Positions 22,712 through 32,769 of a DNA stretch of 64,000 bases are shown here, one piece after another. The position numbers and the translations under genes are program-made. The stretch's first letter is position 1. Every line of letters starts with the position of its first letter. The DNA lies in NCBI RefSeq assembly GCF_033807575.1, contig NC_084713.1, positions 21,365,389 through 21,429,388 of the forward strand, given 5' to 3'. This DNA comes from Cydia pomonella (taxonomy: Eukaryota > Arthropoda > Insecta > Lepidoptera > Tortricidae). A model generated the notes under the pieces. It was not told where the DNA came from and ran no database searches. It saw nothing but the letters and a program-made list of their open reading frames with translations.

Positions 22712-22825
22712 TCGGAGCGGCCGAGATGCTCAAAAATATCTGAACACGCACTCTAACGCATTGGCAATAGACGCGTGTTCAGATATTTGTGAACACCTTG
22801 GCCGCTCCGATATATCTGATGGCGA
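22712..22825. mobile_element. Palindromic MITE 'ATATCGGAGCGGCC', best copy
   Basis: ATATCGGAGCGGCCGAGATG..AATATCTGAACACGC opposed by GCGTGTTCAGATATTTGTGA..GGCCGCTCCGATAT. Diverged copies at 2290-2372 and 33237-33365. Confidence 0.85.
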
Positions 22826-23102
22826 CTATACCGCTAACTACATTCAGTACTAACTTTGTATGTACTAAAAAGACCTCGCTCCCCTCAGAGACAAAACTCA
22901 AAGCAAAATGCACAAAGCATCTTCCACGCAGTTAGTGATGTTTCACATGACTTGGCGACAATTACGTGCGGTCCTTTACGCTCTTGCGCGCTACGGGATA
23001 AAGTTGGAATTCGCTTGACTTTATCGTATTTTATGATGGCAGTTTATTGCTGTATTTCCATTGCCGGCAGTAAAGCGGTTTGAATTGAACGCTCAACGAA
23101 CC

Positions 23103-23205
23103 GGGGGGCCTACCGCGAAAATCGAAGTTCTTCATTTGCGGGCATTTTTCTCTGTCGCTTTAATTACGTCTTAGTGAGAGTAAAAGAGAAAGTTCCTACA
23201 GATAT
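23103..23205 (+). repeat. Dispersed repeat 'GGGGGCCTACCGCGAAA', longest copy
   Basis: GGGGGGCCTACCGCGAAAAT, GCGGGCATTTTTCTCTGTCG and ATTACGTCTTAGTGAGAGTA. Confidence 0.65.
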
Positions 23206-23235
23206 GTAAAATAAATATTTACTTCCAATCTCGAG

Positions 23236-23357
23236 ATTCTCATCCAATCACCGAAGTTAAGCAACGTCGGGCGGGGTCAGTACTTGGATGGGTGACCGTT
23301 TTTATAGATAATGGTACGGAACCCTTCCTGTGCGAGTCGGACTCGCACTTGGCCTAT
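23236..23357 (+). mobile_element. 5S rRNA-derived SINE-like fragment
   Basis: 23236-23298 matches the internal half of eukaryotic 5S rRNA, with ATCACCGAAGTTAAGCAACG (box A) and TACTTGGATGGGTGACCG (box C). It is followed at once by GGTACGGAACCCTTC..GAGTCGGACTCGCACTTGGCC, a piece of the repeat family seen at 12630. A 5S-derived head on a LINE-like body is the SINE3 design. The 5' third of 5S is missing, so it is not a working 5S gene. Confidence 0.7.
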
Positions 23358-23875
23358 TTACGAGTGTGTAAATCCAATACGGGCGAATATTTAAACGGTG
23401 GATATCATATGACCTAAGAAGTGTATTGAGATAAACTTTGTTTAGAAATACAATGAAAATAATTCGGCCCACATTGTAAAGCAACACAATAGTTAGAAGA
23501 TACGAGATTTGTAAAGTAATTGTCAATGCTTGTTGGCAGTTAGCAGTTACTATGAAAAGCTCGTATCTCGTAATCTCATGTCATGTTTGCAGTAAGTATA
23601 TTGTAGCTCCTAAAATTTTCAAAAATTTATTACGTGGTCAGAATTAAGTGTGACTAAAAAAAACATCTTAATTAATTATTAAGTACACGGATAAATTCTA
23701 TGTCTGGTTTAAATTATTGCCCGTATTGGATTTACACTGTAGGGACTGCGTCCTGGGTTTGGTATATGTACTTAGGTGTTGGGATTGTTGCAAATAAAAA
23801 GTTTAGACGCGGTAAAAATAATAAATCTATATTAACACAACTCAATACTAAACTAACACTAATTACAATAATAAG

Positions 23876-23985
23876 TAGGGAGCGATATATAATCGAGCTC
23901 GACCGTTAAAGATAGGTACCAAGAGTACACGAGGGAGCGATACGATATCAAGCTCAACCTGTGATAATAGGTACGAGACAACTTG
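23876..23985. repeat. Two-unit tandem repeat of about 56 bases
   Basis: GGGAGCGATATATAATCGAG..GATAGGTACCAAG is followed by GGGAGCGATACGATATCAAG..AATAGGTACGAG. Confidence 0.6.
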
Positions 23986-24077
23986 TCCAGTTGACGTCTG
24001 ACTACGAACTATCTTTGACTCCCGCGATCCCGATGATTATAACCTTGCATCAGGTACGCAATAGGAACAGCGGTACA

Positions 24078-24292
24078 GAACCTATAGGGAGCGTGCATGA
24101 ACTGTAGGAGGCAGCACAGGAGCCGTCAGAATTTGGCGCGAGGCGTAAATGTGATGTTTTTTGTTCCGATGTAGCCCAAAAGATGGCAGAACCTACTATG
24201 CACAAGAAAACACGGGACGTGTAAATGTGCATGTTTGTGGTTCCGATTCAGGCCACAAGATGGCAGACCCTCCAACGCGCACGGTCCCTATA
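24078..24292 (-). mobile_element. About 212-bp TIR element, copy 2
   Basis: Reverse-oriented copy between TATAGGGAGCGTGCATGA and CGCACGGTCCCTATA. The clearest ends of the three copies. Confidence 0.88.
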
Positions 24293-24581
24293 AATAACGG
24301 TTTCGCACATGGCGAATCCTAAAGTTTCCCACGAATTATCCCGCTGGCTACAAATTAGTTTATGACTTAAAGTTAACAATATTCAGAAACTGAAAAAGAA
24401 ATAAAACAAAGAGAGATTAACACAAAGGCAAGTGCCGACAAAGGGAAGGAAACAGATAACTTATATTACAATGTTTTACAAGCTCATTCCTGGAACGGTC
24501 ATAATAAACAGTTACGTATGCTATTAAGTAACTAAAATGCACATTGCGCATAACGGGAAAAGCTAAACCAATATATTATTT

Positions 24582-24800
24582 ACAGTACATATGGGGCTAC
24601 TTTATAGCACTAGTGCGAGAAGTAGCATATTACGTTACTGTGTCGAACATTTAAAGGGCCATATGTACTGTAAAACGTTGTACGATACATGTGCGAATAG
24701 GTAATTCGCAACTCGTGTCGATTTAAAACACTCCCTTCGGTCGTGTTTTAATTTATCGCCACTCGTTTCGAATTTCCTATTTTTCGCACTTGTATCGTAA
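24582..24800. mobile_element. Two abutting MITEs (ACAGTACATATGG and AACACTCCCTTCGG types)
   Basis: 24582-24668 has inverted ends ACAGTACATATGGGGC / GGGCCATATGTACTGT. 24673-24800 is the reverse of the 1199 family with ACGATACATGTGCG / CGCACTTGTATCGT ends. Four bases separate them. Confidence 0.8.
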
Positions 24801-24924
24801 TGTACTATTATTTAATAACATCTAAAGCTTGGGCGAATGTAGGACGCAGTCCCTACAACTCATTGTATATCTTCGTCCTAGTCCTAGTAGGTAGGTACTA
24901 AGTATACATATCATCCCTTTTGGG

Positions 24925-25065
24925 ACCCTTTTGGGATGTACGGTCACGTCTGAAAAAGTGCCAAAAATATGTATACACGAATTTATTGCCCATATATTAA
25001 GGTAGTGTACTTATACATATTTTTGGCACATTTTTCGTATCGATATTTTCAGACGTGAATGTACA
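24925..25065. mobile_element. Palindromic MITE 'GCCAAAAATATGTATACAC', copy 1
   Basis: CACGTCTGAAAAAGTGCCAA..ATATGTATACAC opposed by TATACATATTTTTGGCACA..TCAGACGTG. Confidence 0.75.
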
Positions 25066-25549
25066 CTACTTTGTAATAGTTGTAAGCACAGGTAAAACTT
25101 AAAATATATATACTTTTAAACTAAATAAATATATTATAAGTGTGCAATGAAAACCTTTAGTGTACAATTTTGGAACCGATTAGGAAAAATTAAATTTACG
25201 TTAAATAGATTGTTATAAATACGTAAATCTGTCGAAAAATCTTGTATTTTTTTGAAAATTATGGAAGCTATCTTAGGGATACAAGTCTCAGACTCTGAGA
25301 CTTTTTTAATTCTTTGCATAACTTTGAATTTAGTTTTTATTTTGCAATCCGTCTCGTGAGTTCATACCTAATTACCGTATTACTTCTTGTTTCATGTTTC
25401 CCCTCACTGCCCCAATTCTATTAAATACCCTGTATATGTACCTCTACTGAAAACAATTACCACCTGCCATGGATTAAATGCACGTGCGTATTTTTAATAC
25501 TCCCTAATAACAATCACAGTCACAGTAAGTATAATATATTATACCTTTA

Positions 25550-26060
25550 GTCAAATTGTGCACGAGGCCTATCGATTCCAACGTAATCCGCCACCCAAAA
25601 TGGCGTCGCAACCATCTTTTTCGCACGCTCGCCTACACCACGCGAGAAACAGAGACAACCGATGTTCGCTGTTCCGACTCTTTTAATCCGGCACGGGGGA
25701 CATGCTTCGTGCCCCAGTACTCCGAACGGTTTTAGAGGGAGACCCCGTTGCATTCCGTTCGTTTTTTGAAATTTCAATTTACGCGTTTTTGTAAGTTATC
25801 TATGTGCGTGGTACTTTTCGTGGACTCTATGTGTAAGTGTTTAGAGTTTTAAATCGTGTGGTGCGGAAGATAGGCGCGTGAACGGTAAAAATAAGTGACT
25901 GACGTTGTGCGTTGCGAACGGACGAGCTTAAGTGAAGTAACCTGTCGATTTAATTTCAACCTTATCGTGTGCAGTTAGAGTTGAAATTAGCGTAGTGTGG
26001 AGATTGAGTTAGCTTTTTAGAATCTTTTGAATGCAGTTAGCGTTTACGGCTTTTGTTAAT
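25550..26060 (+). promoter_or_regulatory. Possible promoter / 5' UTR region upstream of the gene cluster
   Basis: This stretch is richer in CG dinucleotides than its neighbours and holds an AAAATGGCG motif at about 25598-25606, a motif often found just downstream of animal transcription starts, and a CGTGTGCAGTTAGAG segment at about 25966-25980 resembling an insect initiator. It contains no repeat that I recognise. It is placed about 0.7 kb before the basic exon at 26749. No TATA box at a convincing distance was seen. Confidence 0.25.
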
Positions 26061-26290
26061 AATAAGGGATGTTGCGTTTTAAAATAAATGATTTCACACC
26101 ATGCATGAAGCAAAGCATCAAAAAATTATGAGAAAAACGCGGACAGCGGTTATTTTTTGCGACAATGTCTATTGAATGAATTGGATAGAACTAAGAGTAG
26201 GTGACTTGACCGTGACGTCACTTGTTCTGTATTTTAAATAAATTCTATACTTATTGGTTAATCGTTTTGAGAGTTCGAATAAATAAACTG

Positions 26291-26451
26291 TACCCCTAGT
26301 GTAAATATTTGCGTTAAGTGTCATTTTGTATGAGATTTTTGACTTTCCAAAACGTCCCGCTTGGCGCGCTGTTCAAAAACCCATACAAAATGAGACTTAA
26401 CGCAAACGCGTACGTCACGTTTCGCTATCGACTAAATTTACACTAGGGGTA
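26291..26451. mobile_element. Same palindromic MITE, left arm partly deleted
   Basis: Ends TACCCCTAGTGTAAAT and ATTTACACTAGGGGTA are present; about 25 bases of the left arm (the GACGTACGCG part) are missing. Confidence 0.88.
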
Positions 26452-26748
26452 CTGATTTGACTTGTCAGCCAATACCTATTTTTTTTATGTAATATAAATA
26501 CCTAAGTACTTGTTTTTGACTTATTTACTACTCGTAGGTAACGTATTGATTATAAATTATTATTCAAAATTGTAGAGGCCTGTGATAATTTTAATATTAT
26601 TATCTAGGTATTAGGATAGCGCCAAAATTCAGTAGGTACCTACCTAATTACTCTAAGACATCAAGATTTTGCTCTTTATATAATTGTTATAATTCTAGGC
26701 AGAGTAAAAAAAATAATTTCTTATACTTATCTATTAAATTATGTGCCC

Positions 26749-26887
26749 ATGCCTCGTACGAAGAGAAGGTCGTTAGACTATAGAGCGAGGAAATTAGCAG
26801 AGAAGAGAAGATTGGAGAGTGAGGAGGAACGCGAAAAGCGGTTAGCGTACCAGCGCGCCTACTCTGCCTACTACAGATATACTAGAG
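26749..26887 (+). CDS. Candidate alternative first coding exon: short basic module
   Basis: ATG at 26749 opens 46 codons plus one base, very rich in Arg, Lys and Glu (MPRTKRRSLDYRARKLAEKR, then LESEEEREKRLAYQRAYSAY), ending at donor-like GTAGGG (26888), phase 1. It resembles one unit of the STPR-type DNA-binding repeat known from silkworm FMBP-1, but that comparison is from memory and weak. Read-through gives a stop after 7 more codons. The phase fits the acceptor at 29228. Alternative: an unrelated small ORF. Confidence 0.4.
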
Positions 26888-26926
26888 GTAGGGAACTAGG
26901 TTTTATTTGACGTGACCTGACATGAC

Positions 26927-27145
26927 GACCGGTCTGGCCTAGTGGGTAGTGACCCTGCCTACGACGCCGATGGTCCCGGGTTCAAATCCTGGTAAGTCAT
27001 GGGTGTTTTCTATGTATTTAAGTATTTATAAATATTCATATATTATATATATATCGTTGTCTAAGTACCCGCAACACAAGCCTTATTGAGTTTACCGTGG
27101 GACTTAGTCAATTTGTGTAATAATGTCCTATAATATTTATTTTTA
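26927..27145 (+). mobile_element. tRNA-headed SINE with internal deletion
   Basis: Same family as 5305-5575. The head is intact (GGCCTAGTGGGTAGTGACC, GGTTCAAATCCTGGTAAG), but about 40 bases between GGTAAG and TCATGGG are missing compared with the other copies. Confidence 0.8.
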
Positions 27146-27704
27146 TTTTATTTGTTATGCATCGGGGGAACTTCGAAAGCGGGATAATTTTGAAAATGGC
27201 AAATATCTTTTCATCTCACTTGCTCGAAAAAGGACTTTCAACTTATTTCATGCACGACGAAGGCCTATATTGTTCCCTGGAGTGTTATGGATTGTGGAAA
27301 GGGTGTTGTAGCTTTTTTTTATTGTATCGTTAATTCATATGTACCACTACCAACCAAGTACATAGGTATAAATGAGTTTTACTTTTAAAATACTGAGTTT
27401 TGTAATTTATGTTTATTGTTTATGTTGAAAAATATTTAATTTGATTTATACACAATGTTCAATCGTGGCTGAATACCGGTTAGCGAACGAATGTTTGAAA
27501 TATCACCGTATTTAAGAATTATTTACATTTTTTATCGATGGCGCCATACCTTTGACCTATGCTCTTGTAGATGGCGCCACTTTTTTCACATATCAGTGAA
27601 AGAATAAGGATCAAAGTCAAATGGCGTTCTAAAATTTTTAATAATGTGTCCAAAGATGGCAGTAAAGTTACTGTGGCTACAAAATTTACTTGACAATGCA
27701 TCTC

Positions 27705-28250
27705 CATTTCAAATCCTCTTTTTGCTTAAGGTACAAATTGGAACCCGGCGACGTGTCGCTACCGCAGACGACAACTGCAGACTTCGTGTCGCGACATACT
27801 TTGCTCTGATGCCAGCGGCACAGTAGTGTGCACCCAGTAGGTTGCATAGCCAACGTGCCAATCGTTTACGCTTCGTAGGTAATGAAACGCAACTGTCACT
27901 GTCGCACTAACATCATCATAACAGGTAAATCCATCTGTCAGATTATGCGATTTTGGTATTATGAAAAGGTAATAAGGTAGATATTTGCTGAAAGGGTCGA
28001 ATGGATTTATCTGAGTTTGAAGTTAAGCGACACATGTAAGTGATAGAGAGACACAAAGCGTTTCGTTATCGTAGCGCAAGTGCTTGTCACCTTGGCTAGG
28101 CACCCTGATCTGCGGGAGCCCGACTTCGTATCGCTGGCTTCGTGTCGCTGAGTTCGAATGGATTTCATAGAAATACATAGAAACCAGTCGTGACGCGGCG
28201 ACGTGTCTTCTGCGGTCCCTCACGTCGCCGGGTTCCAACTTCTACCTTTA
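27705..28250. repeat. Nested inverted repeats directly upstream of the CENP-B-type exon
   Basis: The outer arms contain AATTGGAACCCGGCGACGTG at the left (27736) and CACGTCGCCGGGTTCCAACT at the right (28220). Inside is a copy of the CCAGGGTGCCTAGCC foldback (27828-28112), itself with an insert of about 100 bases near 27915-28020. Confidence 0.75.
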
Positions 28251-28324
28251 AGATCCTCTTCAAACCAAAAGGACCTTTAGACAAAACCAACTACTCTAAA
28301 GACAAAACAAACCAATAAATAATC

Positions 28325-28742
28325 ATGTCAGAACAACGCGTAAAACGCAAGAAGCTTACCTTAACACTAAAAATCAAGAACGAAATCATAAACCGAATAG
28401 ACGCCGGCGAAACCTACAGCCAACTCTCCCGAGAATTCAACATCGGCCGATCCACCATCTACGACATATACAAAAACCGTCACAACATTGAAACCGCCGC
28501 TAAGCTTCCATACAAATCAGAAAGAAAAACTTTAAGATCAGCCGAAAATCCGGAGTTAGAAGAGAAATTATACCAATGGTATTTAGAAGAAAGAAGTTTG
28601 TATGCAATGACGGGATCGCTGATAATATTGAAGGCGCGGACACTTCATAAGGAGATGACTGGAAGGGATGACTTTATGGCCAGTACGGGGTGGCTGGATC
28701 GGTTTAAGAAGAGGAGGGGGATAGTGCTGGGGGGGATTCAAG
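28325..28742 (+). CDS. Exon 1 of CENP-B-type gene: double HTH module
   Basis: ATG at 28325 opens 139 codons plus one base, so the donor GTAATA at 28743 is phase 1. The first HTH (about residues 5-55) contains the signature LSREFNIGRSTIYDIYKNR; the second (about 68-133) contains ASTGWLDRFKK. Codon use is Arg/Lys-rich with no frame breaks, unlike the surrounding transposon debris, which argues for purifying selection. Reading through the donor would add only 19 residues before a stop, so splicing is the better model. The start is the first ATG in frame, about 75 bases after the end of a foldback repeat. Confidence 0.8.
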
Positions 28743-31700
28743 GTAATATATATTTAGTTACAGTAGGAATTAAGGAAAGTTTCCTTTGCCTCCTATTTTA
28801 AATAGTTAAGAAATTGGAAGATGTTTTTGTGGACAGGTTCATACTTAAGATGGTAAAGCGATTATTAATCGGTTTTCTAGGGATTTACTTAATTGAACAA
28901 ATCAAACAAAACTGTACATCCAAAATAGGTGGTTTATTGAGGTTGGTAAACAAAGAACATGACAGGATACTTATACAATCTAAGAAAAATCTTATCACCG
29001 CGATGTACGAATCAGCGCGGAGGGAACAGTGCCATCTAGCGGGATATTGGTACATTATCCTTGCTATACAATACAAGTTGTACATAATAGATACCAGAGA
29101 GAAGTAAACTAATATAATGAGATTTTAATTTCCATGCAACATGTGTCTTTTTATTTATATTATTTTAGTTATAAGTATGAAGAATGTCTACATTTCAAAT
29201 ACTAAACTTCGTATCGTTTTGTTGCAGGTGGCGCCAGCTCCTCAAGACCGGAGACTCCACCGCCAGTACGAGAACCTTTACCAGAACCAGTACCAGGACC
29301 AGCTGCAGATGATGTCAATCTTGACAAGACTAAAGGGGTAAAGTAATAAACTAAACTAACTAATTAAACTCGAGTTAGGCCGAGCTAACTCTGCAGCGAT
29401 CGATAGAAAGTAGTTTTTGAAAATCAGCATATGACATTGTGAATGACGATTGTAGTAATCGGGCATTTGCATTTTTATTAATCATAAAAATTATCATTTT
29501 ATAAGTAGTCTATAAGTTGCTAAAGTATAAAATAAGTTTTGTTTGTTACTAACATTTCTATGGACTAATTTAGTTATGTCTGATGCAAATAAATTGAAAT
29601 TCCACTTTCCCTGTTTTTTTTTTTCGATTATTATTTTCAGTAGGTTGTACTAATTGTTTTTGTATACATCATTAGACAGCCTGATCCCTCAAGAGGCAAT
29701 ATTCTTAATACTTTTCGTTTTCTATTTTTCTAGGAACAACTTGTGATCAGGGTAACGGACAATATGAACTCTAAAAGGAACGTTTTCAACACATTCACAA
29801 TCAATGATGGCCATTTTGAAAACATCATTGTCAAGGTAAATTTTCATTATGATGCAAATTTTTGGCGCATTGCAATACCACATGGCAGATAGAAAATTTT
29901 GGATTTTTTGCTTGCCTGGTTATCAGTATAAACACAAAGAGTTTAACAACAACTGTACCTACTTGTAAATCAAATAGATAATACATTTTACACGCTCTTA
30001 TGGTTCTTCTACAAGTCAGATTGTGTATGATATGTTTTTGCGCTTCGTTGCAAAGATTAATATTAATAAGTTTCATTGCTCAGTCATCATTAATCAGAGC
30101 AGTGTTAGTAGTGGAAGTACGTAGTTTTAAACCTAAATCTTAAAATATATGTATACAGGGTGATTCATGAGACGTGAGCAGGACCAAGCCCACACAATCA
30201 GTAAATGTTAATGAATCGTCGTTCACCGTCATATTTAAGTAAAACAATCACGCTTTTTTCTGTTATCTAACTTTTTTTAAAGGACAATTTTGATTATCTA
30301 CAATCATGGACACCCTACAACAGTTAATTAATAAAGATAAAACTTCTTTAACCGTTATGACAGCACTTTGATTATGAAGAGAATAAAATGTCGCACTTGA
30401 GTGAGATACGATTTTTCAAAAGTAACCAGACTCCGATGACATTCAATTTGTCACTTGTTATGGATAAAACAAAGAGGGTGACCATAAATGTCGTAAATAA
30501 AATTTTTGAACAGAAGAAAATTAATTTAACGTTAATCTCACAAATACTGATACGAAACAGTTACTGATAACTTACTGGATACGCAGGCTTGATCATTCAT
30601 GTATCTCTCCTGAATCATTCTGTATATATCTATTTCAAAATTAATTTAAGTCTAGCAGATACTTTGGCGAGTTGTTCTATCAGCTGCTGATGCTGACTGT
30701 TCTTCTGTAGTTACTGTTAAGTTTGTCTCGGTTCTTCACTGTCTGATAAGTCATTAATAATACAAAATATGTAGGAGGAAAGGTTGGAAGGTGGATACCA
30801 GCCTGAAGAACAGGAGATGGAACCAACAGAAGCCGAGGTGGACGAGCCCCATGACCAGGAAGAGATGTTCCCGCAGCCTGAAGCCATCTTGGGGGGCATG
30901 GATGAGGTGATGGAGGAGAAGAATTCCGTTATCAGGGTAAGTTAACATCAGCCGAACCGAGAGACGGACGGTCCCAAAAAAAATCGCTCATCATCATACT
31001 TATCAGCCGTTTATCTCTTCGAGTACGTCGTACGCCGCTTGTCCCGGTCCTAAGCCAGTCTCATTCCGAAATCTTCTGAATGTGGTCCACTCAATAAGCC
31101 AACGGACGCCAGGCGGTCCTTTTGTCCGAAAGAACAACCGGTCACAGTATATGAGTAATTACCGATTATGTGTTGATTTCATCCGACGATTTGGATTCCC
31201 TGCATTTCTGGATGGAACGTTCGTAATGGGACGCTTTCGATGCCGGATTCGGGCCATTTCATCGAACTCTTCAATTATTTACCGTGGTTGAGCTTCTGTA
31301 GATGCAAATTTATTATGGGAGCGTGACCAATCATTGTAGCTGCATCCATGTTTACGACACTGTATAAAACTTCGTTTTCAACACTGTAAAAATAGTTTTA
31401 AGCATGACGAAAGAATAAGCAAAAGGGAAAACAAAGGGACAGCTTAAACATTTATTTTTATCTTTTTCAGGATCTCAATGACACACTGCGCAAGTTCCTA
31501 GCCGAATACAAAACACGTAACGCTTTAATGCGCGAGCGCATTGATCTAGAGCGAGCGCGTCTACAGTTTGACATGGAAGTATACAGGAGCCGACAAATGG
31601 AAAAACGTGTTATAGCAGTGAATACTGCTAATGCTGCTAATGTCATGAATACTGCGAGTGCCGCTAACGTTATTAATGCAAATGCAGCAAATGTCATGAA

Positions 31701-32256
31701 TGCTGCAAGTACTGCAAATATCATGAAAGCTAATACAGCTGTAACTACCAATGCTAAAAATGTTGGAAACGTTAGCAATGTTAACACTATAACTGTTGGT
31801 AATGCTGGCAATGTGAAAAATGCTAATGTTGTAACAGTGAACGCGGCAAATGCTGGAAATACTGCAAAGGCAACTAAATCTCATAAAGTTGTAAGTGCTG
31901 GAAATACTTCTAATGTCATCACAGTTACCGCTACAAGTTCTAACGCAGCCAATACTAGTAAAGCTAATCCAATGATCACAGTAAACCCTACAAATACTGC
32001 CAACACTGGAAACGCTAATAATAATCGCCCTTCTAATCCTGTCATGACTCTGAATCCATTTAAAGCTGGAAAGTCTGGAAACGCCGGAATCTCTGTTGAA
32101 ATTAAGAATACTAGCATTGAAAACGCTTCTAATGTTGTTGCGAATTCTCCAAATGCTTCACACGTGAAAAATCTCGTAAATGCTAATATAGAAAGTGCTG
32201 CTAAAATTGTTGATGATGTTAATACCAAAACAGAAGATGCTATGGATGAGACTTAG
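28325..32256 (+). CDS. Five-exon gene: CENP-B-type HTH protein with Asn/Ala-rich tail (525 aa model)
   Basis: Joining 28325-28742, 29228-29337, 29734-29835, 30775-30936 and 31471-32256 gives one uninterrupted frame of 525 codons before TAG at 32254-32256. All introns are GT-AG and phases agree (1, 0, 0, 0). Residues about 5-55 form a CENP-B_N/pipsqueak-type helix-turn-helix and about 68-133 the second CENP-B-type DNA-binding domain (ending GWLDRFKKRRGI). Next come a Pro/Glu-rich linker, an acidic segment, a Glu/Arg-rich predicted coiled coil and about 215 residues dominated by Asn, Ala, Val and Thr. Family knowledge: CENP-B, jerky and pogo transposases share these HTHs, but they continue into a DDE domain that is absent here. 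Inferred role: nuclear DNA-binding, self-associating regulator. I do not recognise an orthologue. The exon structure is seen directly; function is inferred. Confidence 0.75.
29228..29337 (+). CDS. Exon 2, shared Pro/Glu-rich linker (candidate common acceptor exon)
   Basis: Acceptor TTTTGTTGCAG ends at 29227. The exon starts with GT that completes a Gly codon from a phase-1 donor, then encodes 36 residues rich in Pro, Glu and Ser (for example SSSRPETPPPVREPLPEP). It ends in phase 0 at GTAAAG (29338). Low-complexity linkers like this separate DNA-binding domains from coiled coils in many insect Myb/SANT and HTH proteins. Three upstream coding modules end in the matching phase. Confidence 0.7.
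29734..29835 (+). CDS. Exon 3 of CENP-B-type gene
   Basis: The exon is bounded by TTTTTCTAG ending at 29733 and donor GTAAAT at 29836. It is exactly 34 codons in phase 0, beginning EQLVIRVTDN and ending ENIIVK. No known domain is recognised. The clean boundaries and retained frame support an exon rather than chance. Confidence 0.65.
30775..30936 (+). CDS. Exon 4 of CENP-B-type gene, acidic segment
   Basis: Acceptor TATGTAG ends at 30774 and the strong donor GTAAGT starts at 30937. The exon has 54 codons in phase 0, about one third Glu/Asp, with several Met and Pro (QPEEQEMEPTEAEVDEPHD). Acidic patches of this sort often act as interaction or activation surfaces; that role is inference. Confidence 0.65.
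30985..31260. repeat. Dispersed moth repeat in the last intron of the gene
   Basis: ATCATCATACTTATCAGCC, AATAAGCCAACGGACGCCAG and GGTCCTTTTGTCCGAAAG resemble 4080-4320. It lies between exons 4 and 5. Confidence 0.5.
31471..32256 (+). CDS. Exon 5: coiled coil plus Asn/Ala-rich repeat tail and stop
   Basis: A good pyrimidine tract and acceptor (TCTTTTTCAG, ending 31470) open 261 codons ending in TAG. The first 48 or so residues are a heptad-compatible Arg/Glu/Leu helix (RERIDLERARLQFDMEVY), like the C-terminal coiled coils of Myb/SANT-type regulators. From about 31615 the protein becomes an irregular Asn-Ala-Asn-Val/Thr repeat (NTANAANVMN-type units), DNA-level unit roughly AATGCT/AATACT. It looks prion-like or low-complexity. 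Biased composition also keeps minus-strand frames open here. ATTAAA motifs follow at 32376 and 32387 as possible polyadenylation signals. Confidence 0.7.
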   Translation, partial: DLNDTLRKFLAEYKTRNALMRERIDLERARLQFDMEVYRSRQMEKRVIAVNTANAANVMNTASAANVINANAANVMNAASTANIMKANTAVTTNAKNVGNVSNVNTITVGNAGNVKNANVVTVNAANAGNTAKATKSHKVVSAGNTSNVITVTATSSNAANTSKANPMITVNPTNTANTGNANNNRPSNPVMTLNPFKAGKSGNAGISVEIKNTSIENASNVVANSPNASHVKNLVNANIESAAKIVDDVNTKTEDAMDET

Positions 32257-32437
32257 ATTTTAATTGTAAGAAGAATAACTATCACAGCTACTTGATAAGT
32301 TGTCTAATGAATATTAGTATTTTTATTACGTATAAAAAGTAAGTTAAGTATTACGGATGAATTAGTACTAAGGAAATTAAAGTTATATTAAATCTTGTTA
32401 AGTTCTTGTTACTTCGTGCAATCACTACATATACATA

Positions 32438-32644
32438 TACAAGATGTAACAAAAATAGTGAAGCTCCATTTACGGGCATATTCGGTATCATGTTTTGATT
32501 AGGACAAAGAACAAGATAAATTTATTTGACCCAAAAAAGTGTTGACCTTTGTATGAAGATTTAGCTAACTTGGACGACTAGCCCCATAGATTTTTTTTCT
32601 AAATATGCTTTTACGGATGCCCTCTATTTTTGTTACATCCTGTT
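32438..32644. mobile_element. MITE with ACARGATGTAACAAAAATAG ends
   Basis: ACAAGATGTAACAAAAATAG at the left and CTATTTTTGTTACATCCTGT at the right, 19 of 20 bases inverted. Located about 180 bases after the stop codon of the gene, overlapping its likely 3' UTR. Confidence 0.85.
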
Positions 32645-32769
32645 TATACATATAGACGAAAATTTACTATTAGGTCTAGCCCCTATCTCAGAAGTTGGGC
32701 GGTGATTTAATAGTAGAACGTAGGTATGTTTGTCGAACAAAAAAATAGTTTAATTACATTTTACAATTT

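Noticed and set aside
23236..23298. Functional 5S rRNA gene
   Set aside because: Only the internal 63 bases are present; the 5' third and 3' end are replaced by repeat sequence.
25547..25777. 76-codon minus-strand frame in the CG-rich patch
   Set aside because: No domain and no splice context; the patch reads better as a promoter region than as coding sequence, though this is uncertain.
31467..32228. Three minus-strand open frames of 107-115 codons under exon 5
   Set aside because: They mirror the low-complexity Asn/Ala repeat of the plus-strand exon; no independent start context or domain.
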